Shown: positions 34,944-43,562, counted from the first letter of the stretch. The stretch: 64,000 nucleotides of DNA from CAYVHB01 sp964450865 (GCA_964450865.1 CAYVHB010000013.1:1-64000), one strand, 5' to 3'. The notes: a model not told the origin generated them from the letters alone. A program made the numbers and translations.

Positions 34944-35297
34944 TCAGGCGGGTGGTATCCCGCCGGCCAGCAACTGGGCCAGGCGGGCTGATGCTTCGAA
35001 GGTCGGCAAAGGCGTGCGCAGCACGATGACACCTTTCTCCACGGCCCGGCGGGCTACATCCTCGGGCAGCTCGACGTTTTCAGTCAGGAGAACACAGGCA
35101 CATTCCGTCAGGACGGCTACCGCAATTACATTGATACTGTTGAGAATCGTCATCCAGACGTCGGTCGGTCGGGCATGGGCCATCACCCAGGTCAGCATGT
35201 CACAGGCATACCCGCCAGCAACCGGGCGGGCGGCAAGGTCACCGTCGATCTGGACAATTGCGCCAAGACCGTCGGCAATTTCCTGAAGCGTTCTCAT
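34944..35297 (-). CDS. DRTGG-like domain protein
   Basis: 117 residues. The sequence RPVAGGYACDMLTWVMAHAR, then VWMTILNSINVIAVAVLTEC and EKGVIVLRTPLPTFEASARL, matches small DRTGG-type proteins that sit in clostridial hydrogenase clusters. It lacks kinase motifs. A related protein is encoded at 37188-37538 in the same operon. AGGAGG precedes the ATG. The molecular role is unknown; an effector-binding or docking role is plausible. Confidence 0.75.
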   Translation of the reverse strand: MRTLQEIADGLGAIVQIDGDLAARPVAGGYACDMLTWVMAHARPTDVWMTILNSINVIAVAVLTECACVLLTENVELPEDVARRAVEKGVIVLRTPLPTFEASARLAQLLAGGIPPA

Positions 35298-35318
35298 AAA
35301 TGATGGTCCTCCTTTGAA

Positions 35319-36677
35319 TCAGTCCGGATCCGCACGTTCTGCTTCGGTTTGCGGGGCGGCCCGGGTCATCTGGATCTCGAGCTCGACCATTTCCGAAGCC
35401 ACACGCCGGATACGTTCCTTGAGCTTGAAAATACAGTCTGTCTCCGTGGCCTCGCCACGCACGATATCCTCGGCGAGGGCTGCACAGTCCGGCGCGCCGC
35501 AAGCTCCGCAGTCAAGCCCGGGCAGGTTGCGGACGATCTTTTCCATCCGTTCGTACTTTTGCAGGGCCAGCATGATATTCGGATCCAGTTTGAGCGCATC
35601 GTTCGGCTCGGGGCTCTCCGGCCAGGCTGCCAGATAGGAATTCGCTGGCTCGTAAACCTTGCCCGGTTCATTGCGCTGCAATTCTTCGGCTGCGCGCACA
35701 TGGCCTGTATAGCGGGACTGGGCCGAGTAACGGTTGGCCACAGTCAGCGGACCACCGATACAGCCGCCCATGCAGGAATTGGCTTCGATGAACTCGACAT
35801 CCCGAAGCCGTTCGTTTTCGATTTCCTCGAGAATGGCGATAACATTGTGAATCCCGTCGACAGCCAGGTATTTTTCTGTTTTCAGGCCAACTGATTCCCC
35901 GCCGGAAAAGCCCCAGCGCACGCCGTCCGGATTGGCCAGCGCACGCCGTTCCATCGCGGCAACAGTCGCCGGATCGAGCTTTTCGAGCTTGCTCAGAATC
36001 AGCGGATAGGCATCGGCAAACGAAATAACCCCGTCAATGTTCGTAGTGTTGTGGCGGATGGGATTGGTCACGGCCGTCCGTTTGGCCGGACAGGGACTGA
36101 GAAAAAAGATACCGATCTCGTGGGACGACAGGCCGGTTCTGGCCATCGCTTCCTGGCGGGCCAGGTCAGCGGTCACCTCCATGGGTGAATCGAAGGGCAC
36201 CAGATTGTCGAGCAGACCCGGATATTTCATCTGGATCAGGCGCACCACGGCCGGGCAGGCCGAGGAAATCAGCGGCAGCCGTTTCTGTTTGCGGGCTTCA
36301 TTGAGCAGTTCAATCGAATTGCGCGTGACGATGTCGGCGCCAATAGCCACCTCATAGACATCGTCAAAGCCAATATTCAAAACGGAAGCCAAAACCATGG
36401 CCCGCGTGGCTGGGGCGCCGAACTGGGCGTATAACGAAGGTGCAGCCAGGGCAACCTTGTGTTTGAATGGCAATAACAAGGCAAAAGAATCCATGACCGC
36501 ACTCTTGGCGTGATGGGGGCAAGCCTTGATACATTCGCCACAATCAATACAGCGGGCTTCCGAGATCCTGGCCTTGCCATTGCGGACCCGGATCGCTTCA
36601 GTCGGACATTTTTTTATACAATTCGTACAGCCGACACAGAGGTCCTTATTGAGTCGGACTGAATGCAGTTTAGACAT
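35319..36677 (-). CDS. [FeFe]-hydrogenase-like protein, putatively sensory
   Basis: 452 residues. Two N-terminal 4Fe-4S motifs (DLCVGCTNCIKKCPTEAI and RCIDCGECIKACPHHA) lead to an H-cluster domain. Its motifs are SSACPAVVRLIQMKYP, LSPCPAKRTAV and IEANSCMGGCIGGP. All four Cys expected to bind the cubane of the H-cluster are present, but the Cys that carries protons in active enzymes (TSCCP) is Ala. A C-terminal Fe-S domain follows (LPGLDCGACGAPDCAALAED) and then a coiled tail. This resembles the sensory HydS-type proteins rather than bulk H2 producers. There is no PAS domain. It sits among HATPase, DRTGG and PHP genes. It could sense H2 or redox state. Confidence 0.87.
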   Translation of the reverse strand: MSKLHSVRLNKDLCVGCTNCIKKCPTEAIRVRNGKARISEARCIDCGECIKACPHHAKSAVMDSFALLLPFKHKVALAAPSLYAQFGAPATRAMVLASVLNIGFDDVYEVAIGADIVTRNSIELLNEARKQKRLPLISSACPAVVRLIQMKYPGLLDNLVPFDSPMEVTADLARQEAMARTGLSSHEIGIFFLSPCPAKRTAVTNPIRHNTTNIDGVISFADAYPLILSKLEKLDPATVAAMERRALANPDGVRWGFSGGESVGLKTEKYLAVDGIHNVIAILEEIENERLRDVEFIEANSCMGGCIGGPLTVANRYSAQSRYTGHVRAAEELQRNEPGKVYEPANSYLAAWPESPEPNDALKLDPNIMLALQKYERMEKIVRNLPGLDCGACGAPDCAALAEDIVRGEATETDCIFKLKERIRRVASEMVELEIQMTRAAPQTEAERADPD

Positions 36678-36764
36678 AGTTAACCTTTCTGCCCGGTCAG
36701 TGAAGGCAGACCGTCCGGCTATGGGCCGTGCGGTGCAACGGGCCGGGGTATGGCCCAGACCATT

Positions 36765-37184
36765 TCAATAACGGATCAGGATAGTGACCGTTGTCCCCTT
36801 GCCGATAACGGTTTCGATGGCCAGGTCGTCGGAGTGTTTCTTGATATTGGGCAAGCCCATGCCGGCGCCAAAGCCCATTTCCCGGGCTGTATCCGGCGCG
36901 GTCGACCAGCCTTCCTGCATCGCCAGGTCAATATCGGGAATGCCCGGGCCGTTATCCTTGATCCGGATCAGCACATGATCCGGATAAATTTTAACCTCGG
37001 CATTACCGCCGCCGGCATGGATAACCGCATTGATCTCGGCTTCGTACATGGCAATGGCCGCACGCTTGACAGCAGCCGGGGCGACACCCAGCCGGGTCAG
37101 GGCCTTTTTCATGCCACTGGAGGCTTCACCGGCATTGATGAAATCGGAGTCACGGATTTCGAATTCCAGTTTGACAGGTTCCAG
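36765..37184 (-). CDS. Anti-sigma-like HATPase protein, apparent CTG start
   Basis: 139 residues if read from CTG 37184. The HATPase_c fold is clear: MYEAEINAVIHAGGG (N-box), IRIKDNGPGIPDI (G1) and GAGMGLPNIKKHSD (G2). It is like RsbW-type kinases. The nearest ATG (37112) would remove a first strand (KLEFEIRDSDFINAGEASSG) typical for this family. In frame upstream of that ATG there is a stop at 37190-37188 and no ATG, GTG or TTG; CTG is the only near-start, seven bases after an AAGGGGGG Shine-Dalgarno. That stop is not this gene's but matches the upstream gene's own stop position, so the two genes are tightly coupled. Confidence 0.82.
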   Translation of the reverse strand: MEPVKLEFEIRDSDFINAGEASSGMKKALTRLGVAPAAVKRAAIAMYEAEINAVIHAGGGNAEVKIYPDHVLIRIKDNGPGIPDIDLAMQEGWSTAPDTAREMGFGAGMGLPNIKKHSDDLAIETVIGKGTTVTILIRY

Positions 37185-37187
37185 CGG

Positions 37188-37538
37188 TCAGCCCCCCTTC
37201 CCTTTAATTCCGGAATCAAATAACAGGCCACAGGCCGTGAACATCGGCAGGGGGGTGGTCAGGATGCAGATATTCTTCTCCGCCGCAAGGTCGAGCATGT
37301 GACGGCCCGGTACTTTGCCGCGGACAAAGACGATGACCCTGATGTCCATCATTTCAGCTGTCCGGATCGTCTGGGGATTGACCAGACCGGTCAGCATCAT
37401 CTCATTGGTTGTACAGGCAAAGGCCATGACATCGCTCATCAGGTCGGCGCCACAAGCGACAGAGATATCCATGCACATGTCGGCAGCCGGGACGAGGACG
37501 GATGCATTGAGAATATCAACGCATTTGTTTAATTCCAT
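37188..37538 (-). CDS. DRTGG-like domain protein (second copy)
   Basis: 116 residues from the ATG at 37538 with AAGGAG seven bases upstream. MELNKCVDILNASVLVPAAD, then ACGADLMSDVMAFACTTNEM, IRVIVFVRGKVPGRHMLDLA and ICILTTPLPMFTACGLLFDS match the same small family as the protein encoded at 34944-35297, with a Cys-rich middle. It is the first gene of the six-gene hydrogenase-like operon. Its last codons form the Shine-Dalgarno of the next gene. Confidence 0.75.
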   Translation of the reverse strand: MELNKCVDILNASVLVPAADMCMDISVACGADLMSDVMAFACTTNEMMLTGLVNPQTIRTAEMMDIRVIVFVRGKVPGRHMLDLAAEKNICILTTPLPMFTACGLLFDSGIKGKGG

Positions 37539-37638
37539 ACTTACGCTCCTTCGATCATCTTTTGTGGGATAAGAATAAAAAATATTAACAGGAAACACAT
37601 ATTTTAGACATTATTCATGAAAAAGCACGTCCGAATAC

Positions 37639-37667
37639 TTGTCTGATTATACCATGTATGCTATTAT
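37639..37667 (+). promoter_or_regulatory. Promoter for the small zinc-ribbon gene
   Basis: TTGTCT (37639-37644), a 17-bp spacer and TATTAT (37662-37667) on the plus strand. It overlaps the opposing promoter of the hydrogenase-like operon, so the two may compete or share a regulator. Confidence 0.5.
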
Positions 37668-37675
37668 TCTCACAA
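37646..37675 (-). promoter_or_regulatory. Promoter of the hydrogenase-like operon
   Basis: On the minus strand TTGTGA (37675-37670), an 18-bp spacer and a consensus TATAAT (37651-37646) with a TGG extension. Transcription would start about 100 bp before the first gene of the operon at 37538. Confidence 0.6.
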
Positions 37676-37792
37676 CGGATTTAGTGCGTTTACAGAATGT
37701 GCCCTTATACTGGTCGTGCAGGTCTATACCTCCGAAGCAAGTCTGAGCCACTGTCATTCCTCTTGATCCGAAATTATCTGGAGGTATCTATC

Positions 37793-37969
37793 ATGCCCGA
37801 CAAAATTATCGTATGTAAAGATTGCGGAGCGGAATTTACGTTCAGCGAAGGCGAGCAGGCCTTCTACAAAGAGAAAGGCTTCGAGAATGAGCCCGTCCGG
37901 TGCCCCGAATGCCGCCGGGCCCGCAAGAATTCCAGACGCCAGCCGAGTGGTTATGATAACAGATTCTGA
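37793..37969 (+). CDS. Small zinc-ribbon protein
   Basis: 58 residues from the ATG at 37793, eight bases after GGAGG. It reads IVCKDCGAEFTFSEGEQAFY, then FENEPVRCPECRRARKN, a CxxC...CxxC pair of the zf-trcl (probable zinc-ribbon) family, with a basic C-terminal tail. It may bind nucleic acid or protein; no role is known. It has its own promoter and terminator. Confidence 0.88.
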   Translation: MPDKIIVCKDCGAEFTFSEGEQAFYKEKGFENEPVRCPECRRARKNSRRQPSGYDNRF

Positions 37970-37992
37970 GATCCGTTAGTTAGCAACCAGTA

Positions 37993-38026
37993 AAGACTGT
38001 TCTCCAGACTGGAGGCAGTCTTTTTT
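37993..38026 (+). terminator. Terminator after the small zinc-ribbon gene
   Basis: AAGACTG and CAGTCTT arms with an inner CTCC/GGAG pair are followed by TTTTTTG on the plus strand. Confidence 0.88.
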
Positions 38027-38075
38027 GTAATAAGGCCAGGTTGCAATGCTGTCAGGTTTGTATCAGTGTCATCTG

Positions 38076-38081
38076 TATAAT
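38076..38081 (+). promoter_or_regulatory. -10 element for glutamine synthetase
   Basis: A consensus TATAAT 43 bp before the gene start, without a clear -35 at 17 bp. Activator-dependent or weak use is possible. Confidence 0.4.
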
Positions 38082-38123
38082 GATAACAGGTTTGTTTTCA
38101 ATCCCAGGAAAAGAGGTGTTCTC

Positions 38124-40040
38124 ATGTCCCCAGCAGCATTTGCCATTCATCCGCACCTGCTTTATACGATCCCGGTCGAGAACCATTCAGTCCAGGCTGT
38201 CCGCCAGATCCTGCTCAGTCATCCGGAAGTCAAATTTGTCTCCCTGGCAGCCGTTGACCTCGCCGGCCATGATACGGACGAAAAGATTCCGCTGCGCCTG
38301 TTTCTGGATGATATGGAAGGTTACCTGCAAGGCGGGGTGCAGACTGACGGGTCATCGGTTGTCCTGCCCAATATTGCCACCCTGAACGATGGTAAAGTCG
38401 ATCTCGTCGCTGATCTCGCTGTCAATTGGTTTGTCGATTACAATTTCGACAATTGCGAGCCCGAGACCGGCCTTCCCTGTGGAACACTGCGCATTCCGGC
38501 TTTCCTGCGCCACAACGGGCGGCTGGTCTGCTCCCGCTCGGTTCTGCGCCGGGCTTGTGACAGCGTGGACCAGGTCGTCAGGGAACTGGTGGCCAGCCAG
38601 CCGGAGGTGCTGGGTCAGTGGCAGATCCAGCCCGACGATATCGCCGAGGTTGCGATGACCGCAGCTACTGAGCTTGAATTCTGGGTCCGGACACCGCAGG
38701 ACATTATCGTCAGCCGCGAACAGCTTTCCACTTCACAAGGCTTGAAGGAGTCATACTGGAAGCGGACCAAGGGCGTGGTCCGCACGGCGCTTGAGCATGC
38801 CATCGAGCTGCTTGAGCTCTACGGCTTTGACCCGGAAATGGGCCACAAGGAAGTGGGGGGCGTGCAGGCCAGGCTGACCGGCAGCGGTTCACTCGACCAT
38901 ATCATGGAACAGCTGGAAATTGACTGGAAATACGCCGGCGCCATGCAGACTGCGGACAATGAAATGTTTATCCGCATCTTCATCAAGGAAATCTTCCGCC
39001 TGCATGGCCTGGAAGCATCCTTCCTCGCCAAGCCGATTGAAGGGGTCGCCGGCAGCGGTGAACACATCCATGTCAACGTCATTGCCAGGCTGAAGAATGG
39101 CAAACGGATCAACCTGTTCAGCCCGGCCGATTTCAACAAGGATTTCCTCAGCGAGATTGGCTGGGGCGCCCTGATGGGCTTCATGAAGCATTACAACAGC
39201 ATCAGCCCGTTCATCACAGCGAGCAATGACGCCTTTAACCGGCTCAAGCCCGGATTTGAAGCACCAACCCACGCGACGGCCTCACTGGGCCTTGATCTGC
39301 AAGTGCCATCCCGCAACCGCACCGTGCTGGCCGGCCTGATCCGCAATCCCGATACGCCGCAGGCCACCCGCTTTGAGATCCGCTCCCCCAATCCGCATAC
39401 CAATACTTTCCTGGCCCTGGCGGCGACCTACCAGTGCATGCTCGACGGGATCGGCTATGCGCTGAACCAGCAGCGGTCGACGGCCGACCTTGAGCAGGAG
39501 TTCTGCAAGCAGGCCGGAGACCCGGCCGTCTATCTGGATCGTGGCCGGATGTACCGCACGGAAGATGATATATTCCTGAAATACAGCGACGAGGAACGCG
39601 ACCAGCTCTTTGGCAAGCCGCCAGCCAGTGTCTTTGAGACGCTGCGCTCACTGCTCCATGACGACGAGGGCCTGGCTATCCTGTGCCGCCATGACGTCTT
39701 TACCGATATCATCATTACATCCTATTCACGGGCTATGCTGGACACCTGGGAAATGGAACTGCGCGACCGCCTGCTCGATCTCAATCTGCAGCGGGTGCGT
39801 ACCTGTGTGCGGATCCACCGGCATTCGGAATATGACAATATCTTGTGGAATGAAATCGAAGCCCTGCGGATCCGTCTGGCGAAAGATACCCATGACCAGG
39901 TCTGTCTGTTCAATGAAATCCGCTCCGCTCTCGACACCAAGAATCTGCGGCATGCGGCCGTCCTGCAGCATGAAATGGACGAAGCCATGCGCAAGCTTGA
40001 TTTGCTCTACGAACAATATAAACGCAACCAGATCGGCTAG
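38124..40040 (+). CDS. glnA: Glutamine synthetase, large form with C-terminal extension
   Basis: 638 residues from the ATG at 38124 (AGAGGTG upstream). Glutamine synthetase condenses glutamate and ammonia with ATP. The N-terminal beta-grasp part (VKFVSLAAVDLAGHDTDEKI) has an unusual Asp/Gly pattern. The catalytic part has TAATELEFWV (ExE metal ligands), MGHKEVGGVQ, FLAKPIEGVAGSGEHIHVNV (ATP/metal loop with GSGxHxH), NSISPFITASNDAFNRLKPG and TRFEIRSPNPHTNTFLALAA (RxExR). About 190 residues beyond the usual end are helical and charged. Such large forms are known in Clostridia; activity on another amine is not excluded. It stands alone and ends at a bidirectional terminator. Confidence 0.87.
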   Translation: MSPAAFAIHPHLLYTIPVENHSVQAVRQILLSHPEVKFVSLAAVDLAGHDTDEKIPLRLFLDDMEGYLQGGVQTDGSSVVLPNIATLNDGKVDLVADLAVNWFVDYNFDNCEPETGLPCGTLRIPAFLRHNGRLVCSRSVLRRACDSVDQVVRELVASQPEVLGQWQIQPDDIAEVAMTAATELEFWVRTPQDIIVSREQLSTSQGLKESYWKRTKGVVRTALEHAIELLELYGFDPEMGHKEVGGVQARLTGSGSLDHIMEQLEIDWKYAGAMQTADNEMFIRIFIKEIFRLHGLEASFLAKPIEGVAGSGEHIHVNVIARLKNGKRINLFSPADFNKDFLSEIGWGALMGFMKHYNSISPFITASNDAFNRLKPGFEAPTHATASLGLDLQVPSRNRTVLAGLIRNPDTPQATRFEIRSPNPHTNTFLALAATYQCMLDGIGYALNQQRSTADLEQEFCKQAGDPAVYLDRGRMYRTEDDIFLKYSDEERDQLFGKPPASVFETLRSLLHDDEGLAILCRHDVFTDIIITSYSRAMLDTWEMELRDRLLDLNLQRVRTCVRIHRHSEYDNILWNEIEALRIRLAKDTHDQVCLFNEIRSALDTKNLRHAAVLQHEMDEAMRKLDLLYEQYKRNQIG

Positions 40041-40130
40041 GCAGACATGACAGCACTGGCCGTTTGCAGGGCCGGTCCAGATTGGCTGACCGGGCCGGAT
40101 TGCAGCGGTGGATTTGAGGGTCAGTCCAAA

Positions 40131-40177
40131 AAAATGCCTCGGGATTGGGTCAAAACGACCGATCCCGGGGCATTTTT
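40131..40177 (+). terminator. Bidirectional terminator between glnA and hom
   Basis: AAAATGCC-CGGGAT and ATCCCG-GGCATTTT arms (one bulge each side) are flanked by an A run on the left and a T run on the right, so it can end both the plus-strand glnA transcript and the minus-strand hom transcript. Confidence 0.88.
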
Positions 40178-40321
40178 AAACGAGCTTGCTTAAAATCTGC
40201 TGCAAGGGGGCGCATCCGGCAAGCCGCCGATCAGGATCTGCCTGCCGGCATCCAGTCCATCCAGGGCGTACAGACCCTGAGGGCCTGGTGATCCGGGGAT
40301 CCCGAACCTGATCCTGGCTTA

Positions 40322-41572
40322 TCAGGCTGTAGCCTGCCAGATGCGCAGCCGGCTGATCACCAGCTCACCGAGCGAGGCCAGGGCATCGGCCAGCATCGCT
40401 TCAGTCAGTGGCTGCCTGGGATTGCCTCCGACGATGCAGGCCAGTTCACCCGGGGCTACCGCCTCAATGAATTCCAGCCCGGTCTGGCTGAACAGTTTTT
40501 CCAGCTGGTCACGTTCGACGGTCGCGCTCAGGCGCAGCAGGGCGGTCGCCGTGCAGTCGTCATGGGCCAGGACATTGGAACGGCCCTTGTTCGGCCACAT
40601 TTTGACATGCGGCATCTTGCCCAGGTGCATGGCGCATTCGATCACATCGGCGACCACAGCACTGGCGGTCGGCAGGCGGCCGGCACCCCGGCCATAAAAC
40701 ATGGCATCACCCAGGGCGTTGCCTTTCACCAGGATCGCATTGAATACATCGTCGGCGACGGCTACCGGATGGGCCTGCGGCAAGAGCATCGGAGCCACGA
40801 TCACATCGGCCATGTTGCCATCGACCCGCCGGTAGACGCCAAGCAGCTTGATTTTGCAGTCCAGGGCCCGGGCATAGGCCATATCAGTCGTTGTAATGCC
40901 GGAAATGCCTTCGATATAGACCTTGCGGCTATCCACGAATTCACCGCTGGCAATGCTGGCCAGAATGGCGATTTTGCGGCCGGCATCAATCCCTTCGACA
41001 TCAGCCGTTGGATTTTGCTCGGCATAGCCACGGGCTTTGGCCTCATGCAAGGCGTTGTCGAAACTGACGTTCGACTTCTCCATACGGGTCAGGATGTAGT
41101 TGGTGGTACCGTTGAGAATGCCGGTGATCTCTTCGATGACATTGGCGACCAGACATTTATTCAGTGGCCGGATAATCGGAATGCCGCCACCCACGCTGGC
41201 TTCAAACATGTAGTTGACATGATTGGCATCAGCCAGGGCCATCAGCTCCGGGCCGTGGGTCGCGACAAGCTCCTTGTTTGATGTCACAACATGCTTGCCG
41301 CCCATCAGGGCCCGCCTGGTCAGCTCATAAGCAATCCTGGCCCCGCCAATGGTTTCAACGACAACGTCAATGGTTGGATCATCAAATACATCCGCAGCGT
41401 CATGCGTGATGCGGTCGGCAAAAGGGTCACCGGGAAAATCCCGTACATCCAGAATTTTCTTGATATAAAGCTCCTTGCCGGTCTGGGCTATGATCGCAGC
41501 CTGATTCATCTCGCAGACCTGGGCTACACCGCTGCCAACAATTCCGTATCCCAGTATGGCAATATTTATCAT
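40322..41572 (-). CDS. hom: Homoserine dehydrogenase
   Basis: 416 residues. It reduces aspartate semialdehyde to homoserine for threonine and methionine. It shows the Rossmann start IAILGYGIVGSGVAQVCE, VVVETIGG, GKHVVTSNKELVATHGPEL, FEASVGGGIPIIRPL and ILNGTTNYILTRM, then EAKARGYAEQNPTADVEGID and KIAILASIASG. The C-terminal 80 residues resemble an ACT domain (LSATVERDQLEKLF). AGGAGG precedes the ATG. The ACT protein gene just upstream is its usual partner. Confidence 0.97.
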   Translation of the reverse strand: MINIAILGYGIVGSGVAQVCEMNQAAIIAQTGKELYIKKILDVRDFPGDPFADRITHDAADVFDDPTIDVVVETIGGARIAYELTRRALMGGKHVVTSNKELVATHGPELMALADANHVNYMFEASVGGGIPIIRPLNKCLVANVIEEITGILNGTTNYILTRMEKSNVSFDNALHEAKARGYAEQNPTADVEGIDAGRKIAILASIASGEFVDSRKVYIEGISGITTTDMAYARALDCKIKLLGVYRRVDGNMADVIVAPMLLPQAHPVAVADDVFNAILVKGNALGDAMFYGRGAGRLPTASAVVADVIECAMHLGKMPHVKMWPNKGRSNVLAHDDCTATALLRLSATVERDQLEKLFSQTGLEFIEAVAPGELACIVGGNPRQPLTEAMLADALASLGELVISRLRIWQATA

Positions 41573-41708
41573 TTTATCTCCTCCTGACTCCTCGGCCGGA
41601 TCCGTCTTGTCTGTATCAGTCTGGCTTTTTTTCGTCTGGTTTTTATCCGTCTGGTTCTGACCCGTCGCAGGTTACCGGGGGCGGGTTTTGTCTTGTCGTG
41701 ACTATCTG

Positions 41709-42149
41709 TCAGTCGCGGGCCAGGATTCGATGGGAACGGACGCCCGGGATCTTGCCAAGGTCATTGAGCAAAGTATGCAGATCACAGGTCAGCTGGTCGG
41801 TCTCGATCGAGATAGAGACATCGGCCAGACCGTTGATCGGAATGTTCTGATTGATCGTCAGGACATTCGCCTGCGCCTGGGCGAGCGCATTGATGATACC
41901 CGACAGGATACCCGGGAAATTCTCGACGGCGAAGATCAGCGTCACCATCCGGCCACGGCTGGTCTCATAAAAGGGCAGGACTGCATCCTTGTATTTATAA
42001 TAGGCGCTGCGTGACAGGCCTATTTTCTGGCACGCTTCGTTGACCGAATCGGCCTTGCCAGAATTGATCAGGCGCTTGACCGCCATAACCTTGACAAATA
42101 CATCCGGCAGCACATCTGCTTTAACGAGATAGAATTCACAATCGGTCAT
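41709..42149 (-). CDS. ACT-domain protein, UPF0735/PheB-like
   Basis: 146 residues. The N-terminal half is helix-turn-helix-like (VFVKVMAVKRLINSGKADSV, ACQKIGLSRSAYYKYKDAV). The C-terminal half is an ACT domain (VTLIFAVENFPGILSGIINA, then NVLTINQNIPINGLADVSIS). Such proteins usually precede hom and probably sense an amino acid. GGAGGGAGAAGG lies before the ATG. The 41580-41708 spacer holds repeated GTCTGG-TTTTT words. Confidence 0.88.
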   Translation of the reverse strand: MTDCEFYLVKADVLPDVFVKVMAVKRLINSGKADSVNEACQKIGLSRSAYYKYKDAVLPFYETSRGRMVTLIFAVENFPGILSGIINALAQAQANVLTINQNIPINGLADVSISIETDQLTCDLHTLLNDLGKIPGVRSHRILARD

Positions 42150-42360
42150 GATCCTTCTCCCTCCGGATCGCCTGGCCGTGACTTGACCGGGTCAGTGTGA
42201 ATCTGCTTATCACGGACCCATGGCCTGATCGCTGATCGGGGGCCGTATCCGGTCCGGCTACCACCAGATGTCCACATCATAAGAACATTCGTCCGTGAAG
42301 GATACTATACCACTCGGATGCAGTTCGGTCAAGCAAGAAACTGGCCGGGCTTGCCGGAAC

Positions 42361-42966
42361 TCAGGGGCAGCTGCTGCGATCGATCAGTTGCTGGCAGGTC
42401 AGGTGGGTATCGGACAAGGTCAGCCAGATGGCAGTCGGGCCGGCACCGGTCGGGAAGCATGAACCGGGATTCATCAGCCAGAACTTGTGATTCTGATGGA
42501 CTTCCTGCTGACACAGATAACGGTGAGTATGGCCAAATAAAATGATGTCGGCATCCATCTGCTGGCTGGTGGCTGCCTTAATCAGATCATGCAGGTAATA
42601 CTTAACATGGTAGCGATGCCCATGGGTCATGAAAATCCGGTAGCCGGCCAATTCCAGCAACCGGACTTCCGGCAGCTGACTGGCCACAGATCCGTCACAA
42701 TTGCCGGTGACACCGACAATGGGACAATTGAATTCGAGGCCAATCTCATCGATATCATCGCAATGATCCCCCAGATGCACGATGAGGTCCGGCCGGATGG
42801 TCAGTCCCTCCATCAGCCGGGCAATCCCATCCGTCCGGCCATGTGAATCAGAAATGACCAGAACATGAATCATGGTGGCGTTTTTCAGTTCGGCCAGGAC
42901 TGACTCAAGACCGGTCAGTTTGTGGCTTTCCTTTTTACCACCCGTTTTTGGCCAATGAAATTTCAT
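42361..42966 (-). CDS. YfcE/MJ0936-type metallophosphoesterase
   Basis: 201 residues. The catalytic part shows VLVISDSHGRTDGI, DLIVHLGDHCDDIDEI, IVGVTGNCDG, IFMTHGHRYHVKYYL and DIILFGHTHRYL, with all calcineurin-like metal ligands. A charged lead of about 31 residues (MKFHWPKTGGKKESHKLTGL) precedes it. That start is supported by AAAGGAG upstream and by an ATGA overlap with the rdgB stop; the ATG at 42873 has no Shine-Dalgarno. The family splits phosphodiesters; the substrate is unknown. Confidence 0.92.
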   Translation of the reverse strand: MKFHWPKTGGKKESHKLTGLESVLAELKNATMIHVLVISDSHGRTDGIARLMEGLTIRPDLIVHLGDHCDDIDEIGLEFNCPIVGVTGNCDGSVASQLPEVRLLELAGYRIFMTHGHRYHVKYYLHDLIKAATSQQMDADIILFGHTHRYLCQQEVHQNHKFWLMNPGSCFPTGAGPTAIWLTLSDTHLTCQQLIDRSSCP

Positions 42967-43562
42967 GAGTGATTCAACTCCTTTCGCAGCAGCCCGGCTG
43001 CCGCCCGCAGGGCCTGCCCGCGATGGCTGAGCGCATGCTTGGCTGCCGGGTCGAGCTCGGCCATGGTCAGACCCCGATCCGGCAGGAAAAAGATCGGATC
43101 ATAGCCAAATCCGTTCTGGCCCCGGGGCTGGCCGGCAATCTGACCCCGACACTCACCCCTTACGGTCCAGGCCCGGCCAGCCGGATCGATCAGGGCAATG
43201 ACGCAAATGAAGGATGCCTGCCACTGGTCAGGTGGAAATGCTCGCAGCCAGGCATGCAACTGGGCTATCTTATCCGGATAGCTGGCTTCCTCCCCGGCGA
43301 ATCGCGCCGAATAGATGCCCGGAGCACCATCCAGCACGTCAACTGAGAGGCCCGAGTCATCAGCCAGGACCCAGCCACCCGTCACAGCTTGAACAGCCCG
43401 GGCTTTAAGCAGGGCATTCTCTTCGTAGGTCAGCCCTGTTTCCGCAATGTCCCCGACAAAGCCGGCTTCGCGCATGCTGATCAGATTCAGTCCAATATCA
43501 GCAAGAATCTCGCGGATTTCCTGAACTTTATCAACGTTAGCTGTTGCAATAATCAGATCCAT
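42963..43562 (-). CDS. rdgB: RdgB/HAM1-family XTP/dITP diphosphatase
   Basis: 199 residues. It removes non-standard purine triphosphates (XTP, dITP, ITP). It shows IIATANVDKVQEIREIL, YEENALLKARAVQA, WVLADDSGLSVDVLDGAPGI, YSARFAG, GRAWTVRGECRGQI, NGFGYDPIFFLPD and KHALSHRGQALRA, the complete family signature. GAGGAACAGG lies before the ATG. It overlaps the phosphoesterase gene by four bases, a coupling common in Firmicutes. Confidence 0.96.
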   Translation of the reverse strand: MDLIIATANVDKVQEIREILADIGLNLISMREAGFVGDIAETGLTYEENALLKARAVQAVTGGWVLADDSGLSVDVLDGAPGIYSARFAGEEASYPDKIAQLHAWLRAFPPDQWQASFICVIALIDPAGRAWTVRGECRGQIAGQPRGQNGFGYDPIFFLPDRGLTMAELDPAAKHALSHRGQALRAAAGLLRKELNHS

